A stretch of DNA of 64,000 bases from an uncultured Marvinbryantia sp. (lineage in GTDB: Bacteria > Bacillota > Clostridia > Lachnospirales > Lachnospiraceae): contig CAKRVB010000009.1 in assembly GCA_934408725.1 (NCBI GenBank), positions 1 to 64,000 on the forward strand, given 5' to 3'. The position numbers and the translations under genes were made by a program. The notes under the pieces are model-generated. The model ran no database searches. It was not told where the DNA came from and was given only the letters and a program-made list of their open reading frames with translations. Positions 9,014-18,713 of this stretch are shown here, in pieces; the first letter of the stretch is position 1; each line of letters starts with the position of its first letter.

Positions 9014-11665
9014 ATGAGCAAAGAATTAGCGAAAACTTATGACCCAAAGGGTCTGGAAGACCGTCTTTACCAGAAATGGGTAGACAACGGATACTTCCAT
9101 GCAAAAGTCAATCCAGATAAGAAACCATTTACCATTGTTATGCCGCCGCCAAATGTAACCGGTCAGCTGCATATGGGACATGCGCTGGATAACACCATGC
9201 AGGACATTCTGATCCGTTATAAGAGAATGCAGGGATACGAAGCACTGTGGCAGCCTGGAACAGACCATGCAGCCATTGCCACAGAGGTGAAGGTAACCAA
9301 CATGCTGAAGGAAAAAGGCATTGATAAGCATGAAATCGGAAGAGATGCCTTTATGAAATATGCATGGGAATGGAAAGAAGAATATGGCAGCCGCATCATC
9401 AACCAGTTAAAGAAGCTGGGAGCTTCCGCAGACTGGGAGAGAGAACGTTTTACCATGGATGAAGGATGTTCCGAAGCAGTCGAAGAAGTTTTTGTCAAGC
9501 TTTACAAAAAGGGCTGGATCTACAAGGGAAGCCGTATTATCAACTGGTGCCCGGTCTGCCAGACTTCTCTGTCTGATGCAGAAGTAGAGCACGAAGATCA
9601 GGACGGATTCTTCTGGCATATCAACTATCCGGTAGTGGGAGAAGAGGGACGTTTCGTAGAGATCGCCACTACCCGTCCGGAAACACTGCTGGGAGATACT
9701 GCTGTGGCAGTAAATCCGACCGATGAAAGATATACTGACATCGTTGGTAAGATGTTAAAGCTGCCTCTGACAGATCGTGAGATTCCTGTCATTGCAGATG
9801 AATACGTAGACAAAGAATTCGGAACAGGCTGTGTAAAGATCACACCGGCTCATGACCCGAACGACTTTGAAGTTGGAAAACGTCACAATCTGGCCGAGAT
9901 CAATATTCTGAATGATGATGCTACCATTAACGAACTGGGCGGCAAATATGCTGGCATGGATCGTTATGAAGCAAGAAAAGCCATGGTTAAAGATCTGGAT
10001 GAATTAGGTCTTCTGGTAAAAGTTGTTCCGCACAGCCATGCAGTAGGAACTCATGACAGATGCCATACTACTGTAGAGCCAATGGTAAAACCACAGTGGT
10101 TTGTAAAGATGGCAGATATGGCAAAGGCATCTATTAAGGCACTGGAAGACGGTGAACTGACCTTCGTTCCGGAACGTTTTGATAAGACTTATTTACACTG
10201 GCTGGAAAATATCAAAGACTGGTGTATCTCAAGACAGCTGTGGTGGGGACACAGAATCCCTGCATATTACTGCGAAGATTGTGGAGAGATGGTAGTAAAT
10301 AAAGGCGGCGCACCGGAAAAATGTCCGAAATGTGGATGCACTCATTTTAAACAGGACGAAGATTCTCTGGATACCTGGTTTTCCTCTGCACTGTGGCCAT
10401 TTTCCACACTTGGCTGGCCACACAATACACCGGAGATGAACTACTTCTATCCAACAGACGTACTGGTAACTGGATACGATATTATTTTCTTCTGGGTTAT
10501 CCGTATGGTATTCTCAGGACTGGAACAGACCGGCAAGGCACCGTTCCACCACGTACTGATTCATGGTCTGGTACGTGACTCACAGGGACGTAAGATGAGT
10601 AAGTCTCTTGGAAATGGTATTGATCCGCTGGAGGTTATTGATAAATATGGTGCAGATGCACTGCGTCTGACACTGATGACCGGTAATGCACCAGGAAATG
10701 ACATGCGTTTTTACTGGGAAAGAGTAGAATCCAGCCGTAATTTTGCCAATAAGATCTGGAATGCATCCAGATTTATCATGATGAACCTGGAAAAAGCAGA
10801 GGTGCCACAGGAGATGCCGGCTGATCAGCTGACACAGGCAGATAAATGGATCTTGTCTAAGGTCAATTCACTGGCAAAAGATGTGACAGAGAACATGGAT
10901 AAATTCGAACTGGGTATTGCGGTACAGAAAGTATACGATTTTATCTGGGAAGAATTCTGTGACTGGTACATCGAGATGGTAAAACCTCGTCTGTACAATG
11001 ACGAAGATACCACGAAAGCTGCTGCACTATGGACATTGAAGACGGTACTTGGCAATGCACTGAAATTACTGCATCCATTTATGCCATTCGTTACAGAAGA
11101 GATTTTCTGTACCCTGAATCCACAGGAAGAATCCATTATGATTTCAGCATGGCCGGAATATACCAACAGCTGGAATTTCGAAGCAGATGAGACGGCAGTA
11201 GAGACCATCAAAGAAGCAGTACGTGCGATTCGAAATGTCAGAACCGGTATGAATGTACCGCCAAGCAAGAAAGCAAAAGTATACGTTGTTTCTGAAAATG
11301 AAGCAGTCCGTAATATTTTCGAAAATGGTAAAGTATTCTTTGCTACTCTTGGATATGCCAGTGAAGTACTGATTCAGGCAGATAAAGCAGGTATCGCAGA
11401 CGATGCCGTATCCGCAGTGATCCATGAGGCAGTGATCTATATGCCATTTGCAGAACTGGTAGATATCGAAAAAGAAATCGAACGTCTGAAGAAAGAAGAA
11501 CAGCGTCTCACGAAAGAACTTGCCCGTGTAAACGGTATGCTTAGCAATGAAAAGTTCGTCAGCAAAGCACCGGCAGCCAAAATTGAAGAAGAAAAAGGCA
11601 AGCTGGCAAAATACACCGATATGATGGCACAGGTGAAAGAGAGACTGGCACAGTTGTGTAAATAG
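9014..11665 (+). CDS. valS: Valyl-tRNA synthetase
   Basis: The 883-residue class Ia enzyme charges tRNA-Val. The HIGH signature is HMGH at 53-56 and KMSKS is at 527-531. The middle holds the CP1 editing domain with [10 protein letters not shown] and a small zinc-ribbon insert (CEDCG then CPKCGC). The C-terminal coiled-coil arm, rich in Lys and Glu, contacts the tRNA. The start at 9014 is set by the GGAGCAG ribosome site and the [12 protein letters not shown]-terminus; an in-frame ATG at 8873 lies inside the T-box and is not used. Expression is controlled by the T-box leader directly upstream. The addB gene follows after 9 bases. Confidence 0.98.
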   Translation: MSKELAKTYDPKGLEDRLYQKWVDNGYFHAKVNPDKKPFTIVMPPPNVTGQLHMGHALDNTMQDILIRYKRMQGYEALWQPGTDHAAIATEVKVTNMLKEKGIDKHEIGRDAFMKYAWEWKEEYGSRIINQLKKLGASADWERERFTMDEGCSEAVEEVFVKLYKKGWIYKGSRIINWCPVCQTSLSDAEVEHEDQDGFFWHINYPVVGEEGRFVEIATTRPETLLGDTAVAVNPTDERYTDIVGKMLKLPLTDREIPVIADEYVDKEFGTGCVKITPAHDPNDFEVGKRHNLAEINILNDDATINELGGKYAGMDRYEARKAMVKDLDELGLLVKVVPHSHAVGTHDRCHTTVEPMVKPQWFVKMADMAKASIKALEDGELTFVPERFDKTYLHWLENIKDWCISRQLWWGHRIPAYYCEDCGEMVVNKGGAPEKCPKCGCTHFKQDEDSLDTWFSSALWPFSTLGWPHNTPEMNYFYPTDVLVTGYDIIFFWVIRMVFSGLEQTGKAPFHHVLIHGLVRDSQGRKMSKSLGNGIDPLEVIDKYGADALRLTLMTGNAPGNDMRFYWERVESSRNFANKIWNASRFIMMNLEKAEVPQEMPADQLTQADKWILSKVNSLAKDVTENMDKFELGIAVQKVYDFIWEEFCDWYIEMVKPRLYNDEDTTKAAALWTLKTVLGNALKLLHPFMPFVTEEIFCTLNPQEESIMISAWPEYTNSWNFEADETAVETIKEAVRAIRNVRTGMNVPPSKKAKVYVVSENEAVRNIFENGKVFFATLGYASEVLIQADKAGIADDAVSAVIHEAVIYMPFAELVDIEKEIERLKKEEQRLTKELARVNGMLSNEKFVSKAPAAKIEEEKGKLAKYTDMMAQVKERLAQLCK

Positions 11666-11674
11666 GAGGAAGGT

Positions 11675-14600
11675 ATGTCCCTTCAGCTAATTTTAGGTAA
11701 TTCCGGCAGCGGAAAATCCTATGAATTGTATAAGAACATCATAACAGCTTCGGTTCAGTCACCAGGAACAAAGTTCCTGGTGATTGTGCCGGAGCAATTT
11801 ACTATGCAGACACAGAAAGAACTGGTGCGTCTGCATCCGAAAAAAGGTATGATTAATATTGATATTTTAAGTTTTCAGCGATTGGCACACCGTATTTTTG
11901 AAGAGGTGGGAGCTGACCGCAGAACGGTACTGGAAGACACCGGAAAGACACTGATGCTGCGCAGGGCAGCAGCCAGACACCGGGACGAGTTACGGGTATT
12001 AAAAGGCAATCTGAATAAAAAAGGTTATCTGGCTCAGATTAAGTCGATGATATCCGAATTTGCCCAGTATGATATTGATCAGGAGAAGATGGAAAGAATG
12101 CTGGAGGCCGGGAAGGAACGGCCTCAGCTTTATTATAAATTAAAAGACCTGGATATTCTTTACCGTGGATTCCAGGAAGAACTGGCAGGAAAATACATTA
12201 CAGCAGAAGAGACGCTGGATGCATTGTGCCAGATAGCAGACCAGTCAGAGATCCTGAAAGGCTGTGTGATTGCGCTGGATGGCTTTACCGGCTTTACCCC
12301 GATTCAGCAAAAGCTTCTGAAAGAACTGCTGGTATTGGCAAAAGAAGTATATGTGACAGTGACCATAGACAGCAGAGAGGAGTTTTTCCGCATCTATGGA
12401 GAACATGAGCTGTTTTATCTGAGCAAGAAGACAATCCGCACGTTAAGCCATATGGCAGAAGAATGTGGATGTGAGATCCTGGAACCACAGATTCTGACAG
12501 GAAAGACGCTACCAAGATTCCAAAACAGTCAGGAACTGGGCTTCCTGGAGAACCGGATCTTTCGAAGAAGAAAGGGAAAAGTCTGGAATCCTTCTGGAAA
12601 GAAGGAAGATATCAGTATTCATACAGCGGCCAATCCGATGCAGGAGTCTCATTTTGTGGGACGCAGCATACGAAAACTGATCCGGGAAGGCTATCGTTAT
12701 CAGGAAATCGCCATTATAACCGGTGATATGGAGGCATATGGAGATATACTGCCCCATGTATTTCAGGAATATGAAATTCCGATTTTCATGGACAGCAGAA
12801 GAACAGTATCTACCAATCCCTATATTGAGATGCTTCGTGCAGTACTGGATCTGGCGAGACAGGATGTGATGGTACCGGGAATTTTTCGTGTCCTGCGGAC
12901 AGGGCTGTGTGGACTGACGCCAGAAGAAGTAGATTTGCTGGAAAATTATGTGCTGGCTGCCGGTATGAAAAGCCACAGCCGATGGAAGAAGCCATTTGAC
13001 TGGATTCCGGATGGATTTCTTCAGGAAGACCTGGATCGTTGTGAAGAAATGCGGCAGCAGATCATGGAACCACTGGAGACTGCAAGAACAGTGCTGCGAT
13101 CCGGGAAGACAACCGTATTGGAAAAGACAAAAGAACTGTATCACCTTGGGGTACTATTTGGCATACAGCAGCAGCTGGCTGGGTATGTGTCCATGTTTGA
13201 GAAAGAGGGACAGCAGGATCTGCAGAAAGAGTACGATCAGGTATATCAGCTGGTGATGGATCTTTTTGACAAGATTGTGGAACTTCTGGGGAAAGAGACA
13301 TTGTCCTTACAGGAGTATACGGAACTGCTGGAGACTGGATTTGAAGAACTGAGAGTAGGCATTATACCGCCAACAATGGATCGGGTTCAGATTGGCGATA
13401 TAGAGCGAACACGTCTGAAAGATATCCGGGTTCTGTTTTTTGTGGGGTTGAATGATGGATGGGTGCCGAAAAGCGGCAGCGGCGGAGGAATTCTGTCGGA
13501 AATGGAACGGGAAACACTGGAAGCAGCCAGAGTAGAACTGGCTCCCACTGCAAGAGAAGAAAGCTATATTCAAAAGTTTTATCTGTACCAGAATCTGACA
13601 AAGCCATCGGAAAGGCTGTATCTGTCTTTCTGCAAGGGAAATGCGGAGGGCGCATCCATGCGGCCGTCCTATGTGATTCGAACCGTGATGCGTCTGTTCC
13701 CGGGCATGACGGTGACAGATGAGGACTATGCAGATGGCATTGTGGAACGTTCTGTGACACCTAAGACCGGAATCACATTGCTGGCAGACGGGCTGCAAAA
13801 GATTCGGGAAGAATATCCATCCGGGGAATGGATGGAATTGTATCAGTGGTACCGCAGTAGTGACAAGTGGCAGAAACAGGCAGAAAACCTGGTTCACGCC
13901 GCATTTCTCAGGTTTGAAGAAAGTGGAATCAGTAAGGCAGCTGCCAGAAAGTTATATGGAGAAATGCTCAGCAACAGTGTCAGCAGACTGGAAAAGTTTG
14001 CATCCTGCGCATTTGCGCATTTCCTGCAATACGGATTGCAGCTGAAAGAACGTCAGGAATATGAATTCCATCCAGTGGATATGGGAACCATTACTCATCG
14101 AATGATTGAACTGTTTTCCAGAAAAGTGGAACAGGAAGAAGGCGGATGGGAAGGACTGACGGAAGAAGTCCGTGAACGGATTATGGATGAGTGCGTGGAT
14201 CAGGCGGCAGAAGAATATGGGCATCAGATTTTGCATAGCAGTGCCAGAAATGAATTTATGATCGAACGTCTCAGACGAATCATGAGAAGGACAGCCTGGG
14301 CTCTGCAGAAGCAGATTCTGGCCGGGCAGTTCCGGCCGGCAGGCATAGAGGTTTCTTTTTCTCAGGTAGCAGATCTGGATGCGGTGAATCTGGCGCTGTC
14401 AGATGGAGAAAAAATGAGACTGAAGGGGAAAATTGACCGGATTGATGTCTGTGAAAAAGAGCAGGAAGTCTATATTAAAGTGATCGATTATAAGTCTGGA
14501 AACAAATCCTTTGATCTGGTGGCACTGTATTATGGTCTGCAGCTGCAGCTGGTGGTATATTTAAATGCTGCAGTGGAAATGGAACAACGGATTCACCGTG

Positions 14601-15109
14601 ACAAAGAGATCGTTCCAGCCGGAATTTTCTATTACCATGTAAAAGATCCGATGCTGACCGGAAAGGAAACAGTCAGTCCGGAGCAGATCCAGCAGGAAAT
14701 CCTGAAAGAACTGAAGGTGAGTGGTCTGGTAAATGAGGAGCCAAAAGTATACCGGGAAATGGATCAGTATTTCTCCGGCAGTTCTGACCTGATACCAGTG
14801 GCAGAAAATAAAGATGGAAGTCTGTCAAAACGGTCAAAAACAGTGAAAAAAGAACAGTTTCATATACTTTCAGATTTTGTACAGGAAAAGATGAAAGAAC
14901 TGGGAAGACGGATGCTGGACGGAGAGATCGCAGCAGTTCCGTTTGAGAGAAAAACACAGACCGGCTGTGATTACTGTATTTATCGTTCTATTTGCAGAAT
15001 GGATAAAAAAATGCCAGGTACACATTACCGCAGGTTAAAGGAATATTCCGAAGAAATGATATGGAAACAGATGGAGAGTCAGAAAAATGGGAACGAACTG
15101 GACCAGTGA
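11675..15109 (+). CDS. addB: ATP-dependent helicase/deoxyribonuclease subunit B
   Basis: AddB is one subunit of the AddAB helicase-nuclease that resects double-strand DNA breaks for RecA, the Firmicute counterpart of RecBCD. In 1144 residues it has Walker A GNSGSGKS at 8-15, a degenerate helicase core, and a C-terminal RecB-type nuclease with the KGKIDRID and VIDYKSG motifs. Four cysteines, Cys778 and Cys1098, Cys1101, Cys1107, fit the AddB iron-sulfur cluster that pins the nuclease domain. GGAGGAAGG precedes the ATG. It follows valS by 9 bases and overlaps addA by 23 bases, which suggests translational coupling of the two subunits. Confidence 0.96.
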   Translation: MSLQLILGNSGSGKSYELYKNIITASVQSPGTKFLVIVPEQFTMQTQKELVRLHPKKGMINIDILSFQRLAHRIFEEVGADRRTVLEDTGKTLMLRRAAARHRDELRVLKGNLNKKGYLAQIKSMISEFAQYDIDQEKMERMLEAGKERPQLYYKLKDLDILYRGFQEELAGKYITAEETLDALCQIADQSEILKGCVIALDGFTGFTPIQQKLLKELLVLAKEVYVTVTIDSREEFFRIYGEHELFYLSKKTIRTLSHMAEECGCEILEPQILTGKTLPRFQNSQELGFLENRIFRRRKGKVWNPSGKKEDISIHTAANPMQESHFVGRSIRKLIREGYRYQEIAIITGDMEAYGDILPHVFQEYEIPIFMDSRRTVSTNPYIEMLRAVLDLARQDVMVPGIFRVLRTGLCGLTPEEVDLLENYVLAAGMKSHSRWKKPFDWIPDGFLQEDLDRCEEMRQQIMEPLETARTVLRSGKTTVLEKTKELYHLGVLFGIQQQLAGYVSMFEKEGQQDLQKEYDQVYQLVMDLFDKIVELLGKETLSLQEYTELLETGFEELRVGIIPPTMDRVQIGDIERTRLKDIRVLFFVGLNDGWVPKSGSGGGILSEMERETLEAARVELAPTAREESYIQKFYLYQNLTKPSERLYLSFCKGNAEGASMRPSYVIRTVMRLFPGMTVTDEDYADGIVERSVTPKTGITLLADGLQKIREEYPSGEWMELYQWYRSSDKWQKQAENLVHAAFLRFEESGISKAAARKLYGEMLSNSVSRLEKFASCAFAHFLQYGLQLKERQEYEFHPVDMGTITHRMIELFSRKVEQEEGGWEGLTEEVRERIMDECVDQAAEEYGHQILHSSARNEFMIERLRRIMRRTAWALQKQILAGQFRPAGIEVSFSQVADLDAVNLALSDGEKMRLKGKIDRIDVCEKEQEVYIKVIDYKSGNKSFDLVALYYGLQLQLVVYLNAAVEMEQRIHRDKEIVPAGIFYYHVKDPMLTGKETVSPEQIQQEILKELKVSGLVNEEPKVYREMDQYFSGSSDLIPVAENKDGSLSKRSKTVKKEQFHILSDFVQEKMKELGRRMLDGEIAAVPFERKTQTGCDYCIYRSICRMDKKMPGTHYRRLKEYSEEMIWKQMESQKNGNELDQ

Positions 15110-18100
15110 ACAGAAATTAGTCATTGATTTAAGAGACTGCAATATTTTGGTTTCGGCAGCAGCAGGATCCGGAAAAACAGCAGTATTGGTGGAGCGGATT
15201 CTGGAATTGCTGATGGATGAACAGCATCCGGCAGAGATTGACCGTATGCTGATTGTGACTTTTACCAACGCAGCGGCAGGAGAGATGCGGGATCGTATCA
15301 GGGAACGTCTGGAAGAACAGGCGGAAGCAGAGGAAGATCCGGGTATGCAGGAACATCTGCAGCGTCAGATAGCCCTGCTTCCGAATGCACAGATTTCAAC
15401 GATCCACAGCTTTTGCCAGTATGTGATCCGTAATTATTTTCATACAATTGACCTGGATCCGGATTTTCGCATTGCAGATGACGGAGAGCAGAAGCTTTTG
15501 CAAAGCGATGTACTGGCTCAGCTGCTGGAAGAAAAATATGCAGAAAAAACAGAGGCATTTCTTCATATGGTGGAGTGTGTGGCAACGGGAAGAAGTGATC
15601 AGGTATTGGATGAGACGATCCTGCAGCTTTACCAGTTTTCCATGAGTTTTCCATGGCCAGAGGAATGGCTGGAAGCCTGTTGCAGTGCCTATGAAGCAGA
15701 AAGCGTGCAGCAGTTTTTTCAGATGGACTGGATCAGAAAGCTGGTTGAGATCCTGAATGTGCAGCAGCAGGATATGCTTCATATGGCGCAGAGGGCGCTG
15801 GAGATCTGCCATCAGGCAGATGGACCGTATATGTATGAAAGTGCTATCGAAGATGATCTTGCGCAGCTGGAACAGCTGACCGGGATATGGGATTATCAGG
15901 AATATAGCAGTGCAATCAATAAAATTCAAAAATGGAAAACACTCTCTTCCAAAAAAGATGAACAGGTAGATCCGCAACTTAGAGATAAGGTGAAAAATCT
16001 TCGGGATGAGTATAAGAAAAATATAGGGAAATTAAAAGAAACCTATTTTTATACCACACCGGAGCAGATCTACCGGCAGATGAGGAGCTGTGCACCGATG
16101 ATGGAACAGCTGCTGGATCTGACGATGGAGTTCTCCAGACGATATGAAGAAGAAAAACGAAGAAGGAATCTCTGCGATTTCCATGATCTGGAGCATCTGG
16201 CGTTGAAGATTCTGGTGGAAAGAAAAGACGGGAACAGCCAGCGTACCCAGGCAGCCAGGGATCTTGCAGATTACTTTCAGCAGATTATGATCGATGAATA
16301 TCAGGACAGCAACCTGGTACAGGAGATGATTCTTACCAGTATTTCCGGGGAATCGGACGGAAGGTACAACCTGTTTATGGTGGGAGATGTGAAACAGAGT
16401 ATTTATCGTTTCCGGCTGGCCCGGCCAGAGTTGTTCATGGAGAAATATGCAACCTATTCTCTGACAGAAGGGCATCACCGACGTGTGGATCTTCATAAGA
16501 ACTTCCGAAGCAGATCTCAGGTGCTGGACAGCGTAAATGGAATTTTTGAAAAGATCATGGATACGGATCTGGGAAAAGTGTCATATGATGATGCGGCAAG
16601 ACTCTACCCGGGAGCAGTTTTTGAATTGGGACCGGAGGAAAAAGAATTTTCTTCGGAATTGCTGCTGCTGGATCTGCAGGAGGAAGAGGGAGAAGAATCA
16701 GAAGAAACAGCACGGGAGCTGGAAGCGCGGATGATTGGAAACCGGATACTGGAACTGGCAGGAAATCAGCCAGTCTGGGATAAAACGATAAAATCCTACC
16801 GCCCGGCTCAGTTTGGTGATATCGTGATTTTACTGCGTACCATTACCGGGTGGGCAGAAGATTTTGCAAAAATATTGGGAAAAATGGGAATACCGGTATT
16901 TGCCGGAGCAAGAAACGGATATTTTTCTGCTCCGGAGGTTCAGACAATGCTGGCGCTTCTGACCATTATCGACAATCCGTGTCAGGATATTCCATTAACT
17001 GCAGTTCTGTATTCTCCTATTGGAGGACTGACGGCAGAACAGCTGGCAGAATTGAAAAGCAGCAGTCAGGGGAAACCATTCTGGCAGGTTTGCCAGGAAG
17101 CAGATGAATTACAGCCATTTTTTGCCATGCTGAAACGGTTCCGAAAAAAAGCGGTGTATACACCAATGCAGGAACTGTTGTGGGAACTGCTGGATGAAAC
17201 TGGATATCTGTCCTATGTATCGGCTATGCCTGCAGGAAAGCAGAGAAAGGCAAACCTGGAAATGCTGTTGGAAAAAGCAGCTTCATACGAGGCAGGAAGC
17301 TATCATGGGCTGTATCATTTTGTGCGTTACATGGATAACCTGCGTAAATATGAAGTGGATTTCGGTGAGGCACCAATCGGTGGGGAAGAAGCTCATATGG
17401 TACGGATCATGAGCATTCATAAAAGTAAGGGACTGGAATTCCCGATTGTATTTGCAGCCGGTATGGGGAAGAATTTGAACCAGAGTGATGCACAGAACGC
17501 ATTTGTGACCCATATGGATCTGGGAATTGGGTGTGATTTTACAGATCCGGTGCTGAGGGTCAGTGGATGTACACTGTTTAAGAATTTTATCAAGATGCAG
17601 ATTCGAAACGAGAATCTGGGAGAAGAAATGAGAGTGCTGTATGTGGCACTTACCAGGGCGAAAGAAAAACTGATTATAACCTGCGGGGCAGAGAACCTGG
17701 ATAAAAAGCTGGAAAGATGGGAAGCAAGAATGCAGGGAGAGCAGGAAAAACTTTCCTATACTGACCGGATACAGGCGAAGTCAGATTGTGACTGGATCAT
17801 GCCGGTTCTTTTGGCAAAAGAAGGACAGAATATACGGATACAGCGTTATCAGGTAGCGGATCTTCTGGAGCAGGAAGCACAGCGGCAGACGGAGTATCTG
17901 ATTCAGGAACAGGAACTGCTGCAGTTCCCTGAAAGTACGCATCCTGACCCGGCGGCCTGGGAGCAGCTGGAAGAACAGCTGGCCTTCCGGTATCCATATG
18001 AAGAAACTTCACAGATCCCGAGTAAGGTCAGTGTTTCAGAGGTGAAAAAAAGAAGTATGGAAGAACTTCTGGAGGAGAGCCAGGTACTGTATGAACCGGG

Positions 18101-18713
18101 AGAAGAAAAAGAAAAAACAGATCAGGAAGAGGTGATTGTGCCGCATTTCCTGCAGGAAGAGACGGCACTTACCGGCGCAGGACGAGGAACCATTTATCAT
18201 AAGATTATGGAAACCATTGATCTGGGGCATACGGTACAGGAGGAACTGAATCGCCTGACGGAAAAAGGAATCCTGACGGAAAAAGAGTTGGAATGTGTAA
18301 ATACAGAGAAACTGGTACGGTTTCAGAAATCGAAGCTTGGACGCCGCATGGCGCAGGCACAGAAAAAGGGATGTCTGTATCGGGAGCAGCAGTTTGTGAT
18401 GGAGGTATCAGCTGCAGATATCCATCCAGAATGGGATGCAGGAGAAAAGATTCTGATGCAGGGAATCATAGATGCCTATTTTATAGAAGAAAAGCAGATT
18501 GTGCTGGTGGATTACAAGACGGATTTTGTGAAATTTCAAGAAGCCTCTTCCCTCTATGAAAAATATAGAGTACAATTAGGCTGTTATAAAAACGCATTAG
18601 AAACGCTGACGGATTATCCGGTAAAAGAAATGCTGATTTATTCCTTCTGCCTGGACCGTGAGCTGACAGGAAGTGAAAAGAATGGAAACATATGTAAAAA
18701 AACTGATGCATAA
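15087..18713 (+). CDS. addA: ATP-dependent helicase/nuclease subunit A
   Basis: AddA is the UvrD-like motor and nuclease subunit of AddAB. The 1208 residues include Walker A AAAGSGKT at 24-31, Walker B IDEYQDSN, the motif VGDVKQSIYRFR, SIHKSKGLEFP, VALTRAKE, and a C-terminal RecB nuclease with the VDYKTDF motif. The length is normal for AddA. The start lies inside addB, and the 3' end overlaps the next gene by about 40 bases. Together with AddB it processes DNA ends and, in other Firmicutes, responds to Chi sites. Confidence 0.96.
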   Translation: MGTNWTSEQKLVIDLRDCNILVSAAAGSGKTAVLVERILELLMDEQHPAEIDRMLIVTFTNAAAGEMRDRIRERLEEQAEAEEDPGMQEHLQRQIALLPNAQISTIHSFCQYVIRNYFHTIDLDPDFRIADDGEQKLLQSDVLAQLLEEKYAEKTEAFLHMVECVATGRSDQVLDETILQLYQFSMSFPWPEEWLEACCSAYEAESVQQFFQMDWIRKLVEILNVQQQDMLHMAQRALEICHQADGPYMYESAIEDDLAQLEQLTGIWDYQEYSSAINKIQKWKTLSSKKDEQVDPQLRDKVKNLRDEYKKNIGKLKETYFYTTPEQIYRQMRSCAPMMEQLLDLTMEFSRRYEEEKRRRNLCDFHDLEHLALKILVERKDGNSQRTQAARDLADYFQQIMIDEYQDSNLVQEMILTSISGESDGRYNLFMVGDVKQSIYRFRLARPELFMEKYATYSLTEGHHRRVDLHKNFRSRSQVLDSVNGIFEKIMDTDLGKVSYDDAARLYPGAVFELGPEEKEFSSELLLLDLQEEEGEESEETARELEARMIGNRILELAGNQPVWDKTIKSYRPAQFGDIVILLRTITGWAEDFAKILGKMGIPVFAGARNGYFSAPEVQTMLALLTIIDNPCQDIPLTAVLYSPIGGLTAEQLAELKSSSQGKPFWQVCQEADELQPFFAMLKRFRKKAVYTPMQELLWELLDETGYLSYVSAMPAGKQRKANLEMLLEKAASYEAGSYHGLYHFVRYMDNLRKYEVDFGEAPIGGEEAHMVRIMSIHKSKGLEFPIVFAAGMGKNLNQSDAQNAFVTHMDLGIGCDFTDPVLRVSGCTLFKNFIKMQIRNENLGEEMRVLYVALTRAKEKLIITCGAENLDKKLERWEARMQGEQEKLSYTDRIQAKSDCDWIMPVLLAKEGQNIRIQRYQVADLLEQEAQRQTEYLIQEQELLQFPESTHPDPAAWEQLEEQLAFRYPYEETSQIPSKVSVSEVKKRSMEELLEESQVLYEPGEEKEKTDQEEVIVPHFLQEETALTGAGRGTIYHKIMETIDLGHTVQEELNRLTEKGILTEKELECVNTEKLVRFQKSKLGRRMAQAQKKGCLYREQQFVMEVSAADIHPEWDAGEKILMQGIIDAYFIEEKQIVLVDYKTDFVKFQEASSLYEKYRVQLGCYKNALETLTDYPVKEMLIYSFCLDRELTGSEKNGNICKKTDA